A stretch of DNA of 64,000 nucleotides from positions 1,550,001 through 1,614,000 of the forward strand of contig NZ_CP062231.1 of the NCBI RefSeq assembly GCF_024707525.1, given 5' to 3'. The DNA comes from Rhizobium sp. TH2 (GTDB lineage: Bacteria; Pseudomonadota; Alphaproteobacteria; Rhizobiales; Rhizobiaceae). Below are positions 54,908 to 62,846 of the stretch, piece after piece (position 1 is the stretch's first letter; every line of letters starts with the position of its first letter). The notes beneath the pieces are model-generated. The model was not told the origin of the DNA. It did not search any database and saw nothing but the letters and a program-made list of their open reading frames with translations. Position numbers and translations under genes: made by a program.

Positions 54908-55661
54908 GGTGGTCGTCTTTTCGGGACCCACGATTGGCGCCGCGGAGGCGCGAACATATCTGGACGCACTCTATCTTCCGCCGGTTGGACAAGGGGATTT
55001 GGTGCGGGCCGTACTGCAACATGCGCCATCGGCGATCGCCGTCATAGACGGCGTCTTTGCGCAGCGACCCGCCGTTCGGCACAAGGAGATTCTCTGGGCA
55101 ATCGCGAGGGGCGTCAGGGTGTATGGCGCCGCCAGTATGGGAGCCATTCGCGCCGCGGAGTTGTACGACTGCGGGATGGTCGGGCAAGGCCTTGTGTTCC
55201 GGTGGTATAGACGCACGAGTCTTGCTGACGACGCCGACGTCGCGGTCGCGATGGCCCCACCCGAGTTCGGTTCGCACGCATTGAGTGAAGCTCTTATCGA
55301 CATGAGGATGACGCTGAAGAAGGCGGAGCGTGCCGGCGTGATTGGGCGAAAACTGCGTATTTTGCTCGAACAGTCGGCGCGGTCGCTTCACTTCATCGAG
55401 CGCACCTACGCGACCACTCTATCCGTTGTCGGTCATGACCCGGGATTAAAAAAAGACATCCACAACCTAAACAATTGGCTTGCCAGCGGCATTGTCAGGC
55501 AGAAGAAATCCGATGCGATCAGGTTGCTGACTTTGCTGTCATTACCAGATGGTCCGATGTACGCGCCGCAAAAGCCCGTTATATTTGAATTGACGGACGC
55601 ATTTGCGTATGATCTAAAATATTCCAACCTGGACGGGATTTGCAGCGAGAATTTGTACTGA
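54900..55661 (+). CDS. TfuA-like protein
   Basis: A 253-residue protein with the TfuA core: VVVFSGPTIGAAEARTYLDA, YLPPVGQGDLVRAV, IAVIDGVFAQRPAVRHKEIL, RVYGAASMGAIRAAELYDCG and ADVAVAMAPPEFG. TfuA proteins partner with YcaO to install thioamides. The first was found in the trifolitoxin locus of Rhizobium; others act on methyl-coenzyme M reductase in archaea. The ATG lies inside the end of ycaO. The C-terminal 90 residues are helical and less conserved. Confidence 0.9.
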   Translation: MVEVVVFSGPTIGAAEARTYLDALYLPPVGQGDLVRAVLQHAPSAIAVIDGVFAQRPAVRHKEILWAIARGVRVYGAASMGAIRAAELYDCGMVGQGLVFRWYRRTSLADDADVAVAMAPPEFGSHALSEALIDMRMTLKKAERAGVIGRKLRILLEQSARSLHFIERTYATTLSVVGHDPGLKKDIHNLNNWLASGIVRQKKSDAIRLLTLLSLPDGPMYAPQKPVIFELTDAFAYDLKYSNLDGICSENLY

Positions 55662-55698
55662 AAGTGTAGTTCTTCCTCCGCAGATTTAGGTATTGAGC

Positions 55699-56919
55699 AT
55701 GGGGGCAAGCTTGAATGCCATCGCTCACCTTTCAACATCCGGCAAAGGCGGGCATGTCGAACCGTCTATCGGAACACGTTTTCTGGTATTCCCCCAGCCA
55801 CCCTACGTGGCAGGCTACGAAAAACCCGAGGTAGTCTGGTTGGCTGCGTCCGTCGGTGGGATACTCGCCGGGCCTTCCGACAAGTACATGTACGTCGCTG
55901 ACCCGGTCGAATCCAAAAGACCCTACGCCTATCCTACCTTGCCTCCCTATGCCGGCGGTCTGCGTCCGCCCGCCGAGCCGGGTCCCGATGGGCATTTCGA
56001 CCACATACTCCCGGGCTCCCCGGCCTTTCTTTCTGCCCACAGCTATGCGTGCGCGCGTCGTGTCCTGGATATTTGCGAGGGTTATGTCGGGCGGGAAATC
56101 AAATGGTTCTTCGCGCCATCACGCAGCCGCCTCGAGATAATCCCCCACATCGTCGATTGGGACAATGCGCAATCCGGCTTCGGCTTTCTCGAACTCGGAG
56201 AAAGCGAGCCGGGCAAGTCGACGGCGTGTTTTGCTTTGAATTTCGATTCGATCGCACACGAAATGGGACACCTTGTCCTGCTGAGCGAGCTCGGCTTGCT
56301 CCAGGGCGACGGCTCCGGAACGGATTTTTTTGCTTATCATGAAGCCATCGCCGATTTCACATCGCTGCTCGGACTTCTCCATTTCGATACGGCCATCGAT
56401 CGGATTCTGCGCCGCACGGGCGGCGACCTGCTGATCAACAACGAGCTCGACCGCTTTGCCGAACTGAGCGACGAGAAGCAAATCCGCTCCTTCAACAACT
56501 CGCTCCGGATCGGGGATGTGAGCGAAGAAGTGCATGATCGCTCGAAGCCGTTCGCCGCGGCGCTTTTCGATTGTCTAGTGGAAGTCTATCAAACAATCCT
56601 CTTCGACAGGGGACTTTCCGATCTCGATCCGCGGCGCTTCAGCGACCTGCGCCGGCAGATGCCTCTGGAGTTGATCGAAGCAGGTCTTAACCGATCGAGA
56701 CCTGACTATGAATCTCGGCATTTTGCCAGCAAGGCTGCGCTGCAGGAAGCCAGGGATATTGTCGGTCAATGTGTGGTGCGATCCTGGACGCATCTCGAAC
56801 CCGATCGCCTCACCTTCGAAGCGGCTGCGGAAGCACTGCTGGAGGAGGCCGATCGGGGCCGTTCCCGACCTTATATGGACCAGTTCGAGGACTGCATGAA
56901 ATGGCGTGAAATACTCTGA
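55699..56919 (+). CDS. HExxH zinc metalloprotease of the YcaO/TfuA operon
   Basis: The 406-residue product has the zinc motif IAHEMGHLVLL (His187, Glu188, His191) and, 24 residues on, AYHEAIADFTSLLG, whose Glu215 fits the third ligand of a gluzincin. The N-terminal 150 residues are Pro/Gly/Tyr-rich with no signal peptide, so it is likely cytoplasmic. The C-terminal half is helical. Within a YcaO/TfuA operon it could cleave a leader or process the modified protein (inference). It starts 37 bases after tfuA; the ribosome site is modest (AGGT). Confidence 0.8.
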   Translation: MGASLNAIAHLSTSGKGGHVEPSIGTRFLVFPQPPYVAGYEKPEVVWLAASVGGILAGPSDKYMYVADPVESKRPYAYPTLPPYAGGLRPPAEPGPDGHFDHILPGSPAFLSAHSYACARRVLDICEGYVGREIKWFFAPSRSRLEIIPHIVDWDNAQSGFGFLELGESEPGKSTACFALNFDSIAHEMGHLVLLSELGLLQGDGSGTDFFAYHEAIADFTSLLGLLHFDTAIDRILRRTGGDLLINNELDRFAELSDEKQIRSFNNSLRIGDVSEEVHDRSKPFAAALFDCLVEVYQTILFDRGLSDLDPRRFSDLRRQMPLELIEAGLNRSRPDYESRHFASKAALQEARDIVGQCVVRSWTHLEPDRLTFEAAAEALLEEADRGRSRPYMDQFEDCMKWREIL

Positions 56920-56937
56920 TGGGAAAGGGAGATTGAG

Positions 56938-57432
56938 ATGGACGACGAATACGTACCTGCACCACCTCCGAGCAGAGGCATCTATTCTGCAGAATTAATT
57001 ACGCTCTACGGCGTGAAGCTTAACAAAAAAGAAAACCACGCAGAGTTCGAGGTCGGTCAGAACGACGGCTCTGGACTGCGAGTTCAACTGTATCGAAACA
57101 AAACAGAATGCGACAATAGCCAGTACTCCGTTGTTCTCGGCTACGGTTATGCTTTTGATGGCCATTGCTATAGATTTGATTCTCTTCGAGTCTTCATTGT
57201 CAATGAAGATGCCGAACCTGCCGTCGGCTGTGGATTTGACTCAGATCCGGCGAAGCCGGCCTACCATATGTGGCGGGTTCGATCCTCAGCCGACCTACTT
57301 GAAATTACGCTGGGCCTGGGCGACGCAAAGATGCTGCTTCTCGACGCTAACCTGCCCGGAAAGCGCGCCCCAACGTCGTACGCGATCCACATGTCTATGG
57401 CGCATCGCGGTGGCCGCCTCACGCGTGAATAG
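56938..57432 (+). CDS. Hypothetical protein, candidate substrate or partner
   Basis: The 164-residue product has a Pro-rich start (MDDEYVPAPPPSRGIYS), then a mainly beta sequence with three Cys (KTECDNSQYSVVLGYGYAFD, GHCYRFDSL, VGCGFDSDPA). GGGAGA lies before the ATG and the gene follows the protease by 18 bases. No family is recognised. No classical leader/core split is visible, so it is not an obvious RiPP precursor. As an operon member of unknown family it could be a protein substrate, an immunity protein or a structural partner. Confidence 0.68.
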   Translation: MDDEYVPAPPPSRGIYSAELITLYGVKLNKKENHAEFEVGQNDGSGLRVQLYRNKTECDNSQYSVVLGYGYAFDGHCYRFDSLRVFIVNEDAEPAVGCGFDSDPAKPAYHMWRVRSSADLLEITLGLGDAKMLLLDANLPGKRAPTSYAIHMSMAHRGGRLTRE

Positions 57433-57464
57433 TCGTATTCATACATCGATGGAAGGAGAGGATC

Positions 57465-57812
57465 ATGAAGAACAAGATAACCGCCACTTTTATTGAGGAT
57501 CCAGGAAACATAGAAGTGTCTAATGAGGCAGGCGAAATATGCAATGATACTGAGGGTAATCCCTTGATTGACTACGACATAACAAGAGGAACTGATTTAA
57601 CTTTCTATGCATATACAATCGGAAACAGCCTATCGGCCACTGTTACAATAGAGATTGTATCCGGGCCTAAAAATGGACGCAAAGAAACATTTGCAAATAT
57701 TTTGAATGGGCATCAGATATACTTCCCAAGCGTAACCGGAAAAATACAAAATTACCGCAGTTTCGGTGACTTTGTGAAAGAAATTAAGGAAGAGGGAGGG
57801 ATTCCCCAATAG
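57465..57812 (+). CDS. Hypothetical beta-rich protein, A/T-rich, candidate substrate
   Basis: A 115-residue product after a strong GGAAGGAGAGG site. The sequence alternates beta strands (MKNKITATFIEDPGNIEVSN, DLTFYAYTIGNSLSATVTIE) with a short helical end. Codon use is markedly A/T-rich compared with the rest of the operon, which suggests a separate origin. It is the last gene before the terminator. Family unknown; a target of the modification enzymes is possible but unproven. Confidence 0.68.
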   Translation: MKNKITATFIEDPGNIEVSNEAGEICNDTEGNPLIDYDITRGTDLTFYAYTIGNSLSATVTIEIVSGPKNGRKETFANILNGHQIYFPSVTGKIQNYRSFGDFVKEIKEEGGIPQ

Positions 57813-57828
57813 AAAATGTGCTTCAGGA

Positions 57829-57855
57829 GTCCGGTCAAAGGACCGGGTGCTTTTC
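57829..57855 (+). terminator. Rho-independent terminator of the YcaO/TfuA operon
   Basis: The stem CCGGTC/GACCGG (57831-57836 with 57841-57846), extended by flanking pairs, has an AAAG loop and is followed within three bases by a T run. It closes the six-gene operon 17 bases after the last stop. Confidence 0.8.
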
Positions 57856-58480
57856 GTATAGCCATCATCATAACGCTTGGCCCTTTGCTCTCCGAGCGAG
57901 GCTCAAACGGTCGATGTCAATATCCGAGTTGGTCGATCGGATTTTCAGTGCCGCCTGCACCGAACCGCCTGCCGTGCACGAACTACTCCACGCGTCTCGA
58001 CGATCCTAAGCGCCGCGCGCAGCCTGGCCGGGAAAGGGCACGAAGGTCGCGATCTATGACGTTTCCAGTGCGACCCCCGTCCACCTGCCCGATGGAACCA
58101 AGCTGCGCGCCCATTCCGGCACGCTACGACCCCTTTCTTGACGTCTGGAAGGTTCGTCACGCCATCCGCGAGTGCGCGCGCAAACGCCCGCAGTGTTGCC
58201 GTGTAATTGGTGAAGCGCTTCTCATCGAGCTTGATCGGATCGCCCTCCTTGAGCGCGATATTGCGCCCTGCCGCCGTTGTTATTCGGGCGATCGCCTTTT
58301 GGTTGAACAATGTGATTACGTAAGCGCAAAGATTGCGGACCGTCACTGCTCGACGACCGCGTGCGCTTGCCGCCTTTGATCCCCGACCAGTCGCGGCCGC
58401 CCGCTTTTAAGATGGCATCGTCCAAACTTCCATTGCTACGTCAGTGAAGTAGCGCTCGGCCGCGTCACGAATCGGCTTGA
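57856..58480. other. Gap with decayed gene fragments
   Basis: Plus-strand DNA at about 58048-58142 reads KVAIYDVSSATPVHLPDGTK with LRAHSG, resembling the start of a DUF2778 (Tlde1-like) domain, and then stops. Minus-strand pieces (NQKAIARITTAAGRNIALKE, FTNYTATLRAFARALADG) look like a fragment of an unidentified protein. Neither forms a complete gene. The gap separates two operons. Confidence 0.4.
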
Positions 58481-58522
58481 ATTAAGAAGATTCCGGTTTG
58501 AGTCAAGAAGATTCCGGCTTGT
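58481..58522 (+). promoter_or_regulatory. Paired 21-bp direct repeat upstream of the GTPase operon
   Basis: AAGAAGATTCCGGTTTG and AAGAAGATTCCGGCTTG follow each other with a 21-bp period, two helical turns, about 75 bases before the first gene of the operon. The position suits an activator or promoter-proximal binding site. Confidence 0.45.
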
Positions 58523-58597
58523 GGGTCGGCTATTTTGCTGACATTATTCCCTGTCGGGCTTGCATTGTGACAGTTGTTCAAATGGAGGGGCATTAGG

Positions 58598-59263
58598 ATG
58601 GCAAAGGAATCTTCGAGTACCGCTTCTTCTGCCAATAAGGCGGACGAAAATCTGATAGGTAATGTAGAGGGAAACGGGCTGAACTTCATGGCGGCCCAGG
58701 CCCGCGAGGGCGGGATCTCCGGTGACGCTGTAGGTGTCGACAAGATACGCGATCTGCTGTTCGGCAACCAGATGCAGGACTATGACCGCCGTTTTTCCAA
58801 GCTTGAAGACCGGCTCTCACAGCGCTTCAAGGATGTCGAATCCGAGGCCAAGCGCAATCTTGAAACCTACGAGTCAAATGCAAAGAAGCAGGTCGAATCG
58901 CTCGCAGCGCAATTGCGGAGCGAAAAAGATGCACGAGCCGAGGCCGACAAGGAGATTGACCGGAATCTTCGCGAGCACAATCAGGCACTTGAAAAGCAGG
59001 TGCGCGCGTTGTCGGATCAATTGAGCGAGCTTGAGCGCGACGTTGCGGACCGGATAAGTCGAAGCGATCATTTGCTGCGCGAGGAAATCAAGCAAAAGAA
59101 TGAAAGCATGCAGATGCTGATGGAGAAAATGTTTTCCGATCTCAGCAACGTCAAGACCGACAGAAATCTTTTGGCTGGTCTGTTTGTCGAGGTTGCAAAA
59201 TGCATAAATCAGGATTCCGGGGGTAGCAAGAGCAACTCGGAACGTGGCTGGAAAGTGAGTTGA
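58598..59263 (+). CDS. Coiled-coil protein of the GTPase/OmpA operon
   Basis: The 221-residue product starts MAKESSSTASSANKADENLI, has a short Gly-containing segment (GVDKIRDLLFGNQMQDYDRR) and then a coiled coil of about 120 residues rich in Glu, Lys, Arg and Leu (SLAAQLRSEKDARAEADKEI). No membrane segment. GGAGGGG lies ten bases before the ATG. Its gene is seven bases before that of the large membrane protein. A cytosolic linker or effector that binds the GTPase or the membrane protein is a reasonable inference. Confidence 0.75.
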   Translation: MAKESSSTASSANKADENLIGNVEGNGLNFMAAQAREGGISGDAVGVDKIRDLLFGNQMQDYDRRFSKLEDRLSQRFKDVESEAKRNLETYESNAKKQVESLAAQLRSEKDARAEADKEIDRNLREHNQALEKQVRALSDQLSELERDVADRISRSDHLLREEIKQKNESMQMLMEKMFSDLSNVKTDRNLLAGLFVEVAKCINQDSGGSKSNSERGWKVS

Positions 59264-59270
59264 TCGGAAC

Positions 59271-62200
59271 TTGACGTCGAACGTCGACCCAATCAGGCTT
59301 CCTCAAAAAGCCGCCTCGAACGATACCGAAATCGATCGCGCGGCTCTAGCTACTCTTTTGGTCGAAATTGCCCGGAACGTTGATCCGGACCATCATGCGC
59401 GTTTCGAAGGAGTTCCAACCGCCGATCGTCGCATGGAAACGCTGCGCCAGTTGCTGGTCGGCCGCGAAATTTCGGAGCTTTCACGAGTTACGCATCTGCT
59501 GGGCGAACCGGAGCAGCTGGCGGAAGCAGTGGGCGGCGTTCTTCCCAGTGCGGCCGCCCGGGCGCCTCATGCGCAGCTCGGCGAGGCCCTTGCGCCAGCC
59601 GTCGAGAGGGCTGTGCAACGGTCGATCCAGAAGAGCCCGCGCACGCTGACGGATATATTATACCCGGTGTTTCTGCCGGCAATTCGCAAGTCGATCGGGG
59701 AAAAGATCGACCAGACCTTTCAGTCGCTGAATGAAACTTTAAGACATATATTTACCTGGCATGGGCTCAAGTGGAGATTTGAAGCTTGGAGAACTGGTGC
59801 CAGCTTCTCGGAAGTTGTTCTGAAGCATTCTCTTGTCTATCGTGTAGAACATGTCTTTCTCATTAACCGAAATTCCGGGCTTTTGATCGCGCATGTAACT
59901 GCCGATAATGCAACGAGCGAGGATCCTCAGCTCATTTCTTCGATGCTCAGTGCAATTCAAGACTTTGTTAAAGACTCATTTCACGAGAAAGAACAGAGCG
60001 GCCTGGACACTATCCGCTTTGGGGAGCTTCGTCTCTGGTCGGAAGTTGGACCGTTTGCGACCTTGGTTGCGGTGATACGGGGAAATCCGCCAGAGGAATT
60101 ACATGAAATAGTTCGCGATGTGTTGCTTCGTATCCATGACGAACACTCACAGGCTTTAGAGCAGTTTGACGGCGACGGTTCTCAGTTAGCCGGCATAGAG
60201 ACGCAGTTGCAGACCTGCGTTGAACTGAAGCAGGAGGACTCAAACCAGGGATTTCCGTGGCTGGTGGTGGCTGCGGTCCTGCTGGTTTTGATTCCGGCAG
60301 GCGGTTGGTTCTTTCTTTCGTGGCAATCCGGGCAGCGCTGGCAGGCCTATGTGTCGCGACTTGAGGCCCAGCCGGGCATCATCGTCGCCCAACAAACGGC
60401 GAAGGGCGGACAGTTCTATATTACCGGCCTGAGAGACCCGCTTGCTGCCGACCCCCAGTCGCTGTTGTCGGGAACGGACGTCGATCCCGCCCGCGTTCAT
60501 TCGCAGTGGCAATTCTATCAGAGTCTCGAGCCGGAGTTCGTGCTAAAGCGGCTGACGGCGTCGCTGACTCCGCCGGGTACAGTACGGCTTTCGATTGTCA
60601 AAGATCGCATCGTTGCCGAGGGTGAGGCTCCCGACACCTGGATAGATCGGGCACGCGCAGCAGCCCGACAGCTTTCGGCAGGCGGACCGGAATTCGACAT
60701 CTCCGGGGTTCGTGATGTGAGCCCCGAAGCACGCGCGGCGGAGCGCTGGCAGGTCTATGTGTCGCGACTTGAGGCCCAACCGGGCATCATCGTTGCCGAA
60801 CAAAAGGTGCGCGATGGCCAATTCTACATTGCCGGTCTGAGAGACGCGCTTGCCGCCGACCCGCAGTCGCTGTTATCAGGAACGGACGTCGATCCCGCCC
60901 GCGTTCATTCGCAGTGGCAATTCTATCAGAGCCTTGAGCCGGAGTTCGTGTTGAAGCGGCTGACGGCGTCGCTGACTCCGCCGGATACAGTACGACTTTC
61001 GATCGTCAAGGATCGCATCATTGCCGAGGGTGAGGCTCCCGACACCTGGATAGATCGGGCGCGCGCAGCGGCCCGACAGCTTTCGGCAGGCGGACCGGAA
61101 TTCGACATCGCCGGGGTTCGTGATGTGAGCCCCGAAGCACGCGCGGCGGAGCGCTGGCAGGTCTATGTGTCGCGACTTGAGGCCCAACCGGGCATCATCG
61201 TCGCCCAACAAACGGCGAGGGGCGGACATTTCTACATTTCCGGCCTGAGAGACCCGCTTGCCGCCGATCCGCAGTCGCTGTTATCCGGAACGGACGTCGA
61301 TCCCGCCCGCGTTCATTCGCAGTGGCAATTCTATCAGAGCCTTGAGCCGGAGTTCGTGTTGAAGCGGCTGACGGCGTCGCTGGCTCCGCCGGATACAGTA
61401 CGACTTTCGATCGTCAAGGATCGCATCGTTGCCGAGGGTGAGGCTCCCGACACCTGGATAGATCGGGCGCGCGCAGCGGCCCGACAGCTTTCGGCAGGCG
61501 GACCGGAATTCGACATCTCCAAGGTTCATGATGTGAGCCCCGAAGCACGCGCGGCGGAGCACTGGCTGGATTATGTGTCGCGACTGGGGACCCAGCCGGG
61601 CATCATCGTTGCCGAACAAAAAGTGCGCGATGGCCAATTCTATATTTCCGGCCTGAGAGACCCGCTTGGCGCCGACCCGCAGTCGCTGTTATCAGGAACG
61701 GAGGTCGATCCCGCCCGCGTTCATTCGCAGTGGCAATTCTATCAGAGCCTTGAGCCGGAGTTCGTGTTGAAGCGGCTGACGGCGTCGCTGGCTCCGCCCA
61801 AATCTGTTCAGCTTTCGATCGTCCAGGGTCGCATCGTCGTCGTGGGTGAGGCTCCTGCAAACTGGATCAATCGGGCGCGGGCCGCCGCAGAACAACTTTC
61901 GACGGATGGAGTGGTTCTGGATGTCTCGCAGCTGCATGAGCTGAACCTTGCAGAACTTAATTATTTGAGAGAGGCCATCCAGGCGACCGATATTTTCTTC
62001 TATTCCGGCAAAGCTGTGCCGGGACCAGAGCAGATGCCGGTTCTCGACAGGTTGGCGGATCAAATAAAGGAATTCGCCAAAAATGCCCGCAAGTCAGGCG
62101 TAACAGCGCGGTTCATGTTGACCGGCCATGCGGATGCCAAGGGCCGTGAGACGGCCAACGTGTCGATCAGCGCCGCCCGCGCCGAAACAGTTCGTGCGCT

Positions 62201-62336
62201 TCTCAACAAGCGCGGCGTCGCTCCGGACCTGCTGCTGGTTCGGGGCGCTGGCACCTTTGAGCCGGTGGTGCCTGAAAATAGTCGAACTGGGAGCTCCACC
62301 AATCGCCGGGTTTCGATTACGGTAACCCTAGAGTAG
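59271..62336 (+). CDS. Membrane protein with four 136-residue repeats and OmpA domain
   Basis: A 1021-residue protein from a TTG start. Residues 1-340 are cytosolic; 170-310 (HSLVYRVEHVFLINRNSGLL to SEVGPFATLVAVIRG) resemble a longin/roadblock-like sensor platform. One membrane helix follows (WLVVAAVLLVLIPAGGWFFL). Next come four tandem 136-residue repeats, each with a BON-like part (VRLSIVKDRIVAEGEAPDTW). The C-terminus is an OmpA-type peptidoglycan-binding domain (FMLTGHADAKGRETANVSIS, SRTGSSTNRRVSITV). It likely spans from cytoplasm to cell wall. Roadblock-type domains control Ras-like GTPases elsewhere, and a GTPase gene follows directly. Confidence 0.82.
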   Translation: MTSNVDPIRLPQKAASNDTEIDRAALATLLVEIARNVDPDHHARFEGVPTADRRMETLRQLLVGREISELSRVTHLLGEPEQLAEAVGGVLPSAAARAPHAQLGEALAPAVERAVQRSIQKSPRTLTDILYPVFLPAIRKSIGEKIDQTFQSLNETLRHIFTWHGLKWRFEAWRTGASFSEVVLKHSLVYRVEHVFLINRNSGLLIAHVTADNATSEDPQLISSMLSAIQDFVKDSFHEKEQSGLDTIRFGELRLWSEVGPFATLVAVIRGNPPEELHEIVRDVLLRIHDEHSQALEQFDGDGSQLAGIETQLQTCVELKQEDSNQGFPWLVVAAVLLVLIPAGGWFFLSWQSGQRWQAYVSRLEAQPGIIVAQQTAKGGQFYITGLRDPLAADPQSLLSGTDVDPARVHSQWQFYQSLEPEFVLKRLTASLTPPGTVRLSIVKDRIVAEGEAPDTWIDRARAAARQLSAGGPEFDISGVRDVSPEARAAERWQVYVSRLEAQPGIIVAEQKVRDGQFYIAGLRDALAADPQSLLSGTDVDPARVHSQWQFYQSLEPEFVLKRLTASLTPPDTVRLSIVKDRIIAEGEAPDTWIDRARAAARQLSAGGPEFDIAGVRDVSPEARAAERWQVYVSRLEAQPGIIVAQQTARGGHFYISGLRDPLAADPQSLLSGTDVDPARVHSQWQFYQSLEPEFVLKRLTASLAPPDTVRLSIVKDRIVAEGEAPDTWIDRARAAARQLSAGGPEFDISKVHDVSPEARAAEHWLDYVSRLGTQPGIIVAEQKVRDGQFYISGLRDPLGADPQSLLSGTEVDPARVHSQWQFYQSLEPEFVLKRLTASLAPPKSVQLSIVQGRIVVVGEAPANWINRARAAAEQLSTDGVVLDVSQLHELNLAELNYLREAIQATDIFFYSGKAVPGPEQMPVLDRLADQIKEFAKNARKSGVTARFMLTGHADAKGRETANVSISAARAETVRALLNKRGVAPDLLLVRGAGTFEPVVPENSRTGSSTNRRVSITVTLE
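60335..61966 (+). repeat. Four tandem 408-bp repeats in the OmpA-type gene
   Basis: Units begin near 60335, 60743, 61151 and 61559, an exact 408-bp period in frame. Copies 1-3 are nearly identical in DNA as well as protein, while the fourth has diverged at both ends. This points to recent duplication or ongoing conversion. Each unit includes DVDPARVHSQWQFYQSLEPE. Confidence 0.92.
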
Positions 62337-62351
62337 TGCGGAGCTGGGATA

Positions 62352-62843
62352 TTGCAAAAAAAGATCTGCATGTTGGGTGGGTTCGCGGTCGGAAAGACGA
62401 GTCTGGTTCGCAGGTTTGTGCAAAGCATCTTTTCAGATACTTACTTGACCACGGTGGGAGTGAAAATCGACAAGAAGAGTGTCGCACTCCCGGACAAAAC
62501 CGTGGATCTGATTTTGTGGGATTTGGCCGGCGAAGACGATATCGGCTCATTCCGCGTCTCCAATGTGCGGGGTGCGAGCGGGCTGGTGCTTGTCGTCGAT
62601 GGAACCCGCGCCGCTACTCTTGCCGTGGCGCTCACTCTGCGCGAGCGGGCCGAGGCCGAATTCGGCGCTATGCCGTTTGTATTGCTGTTCAACAAATCCG
62701 ACCTGGCCGATCGGTGGGCGATATCGGATAGTGAGATTGACGAACTCAGGCAACTTGGATGGCAAATCTATCTAACAAGTGCGCTTTCGGGTGAACATGT
62801 TGATGATGCGTTTCGTCAGCTTGCTTCGATGGTCACCAAATAG
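62352..62843 (+). CDS. Ras/Rab-like small GTPase
   Basis: The 163-residue product is a single GTPase domain: P-loop GGFAVGKTS (9-17), switch I Thr in LTTVGVKIDKK, switch II WDLAGEDDIGSF (Glu in place of the usual Gln), NKSD specificity motif and TSA near the C-terminus. There is no lipid-anchor Cys tail. Prokaryotic Ras-like GTPases often control polarity or motility with roadblock partners. The TTG start has GGAG nine bases upstream. It sits 15 bases after the OmpA-type gene and three bases before the cyclase gene. Confidence 0.88.
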   Translation: MQKKICMLGGFAVGKTSLVRRFVQSIFSDTYLTTVGVKIDKKSVALPDKTVDLILWDLAGEDDIGSFRVSNVRGASGLVLVVDGTRAATLAVALTLRERAEAEFGAMPFVLLFNKSDLADRWAISDSEIDELRQLGWQIYLTSALSGEHVDDAFRQLASMVTK

Positions 62844-62846
62844 ACC

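Noticed and set aside
60240..61637. Long open frames on the minus strand opposite the 408-bp repeats (60-120 codons, repeated)
   Set aside because: They repeat only because the coding repeat does, carry low-complexity basic sequence and have no ribosome sites. They are shadows of the OmpA-type gene.
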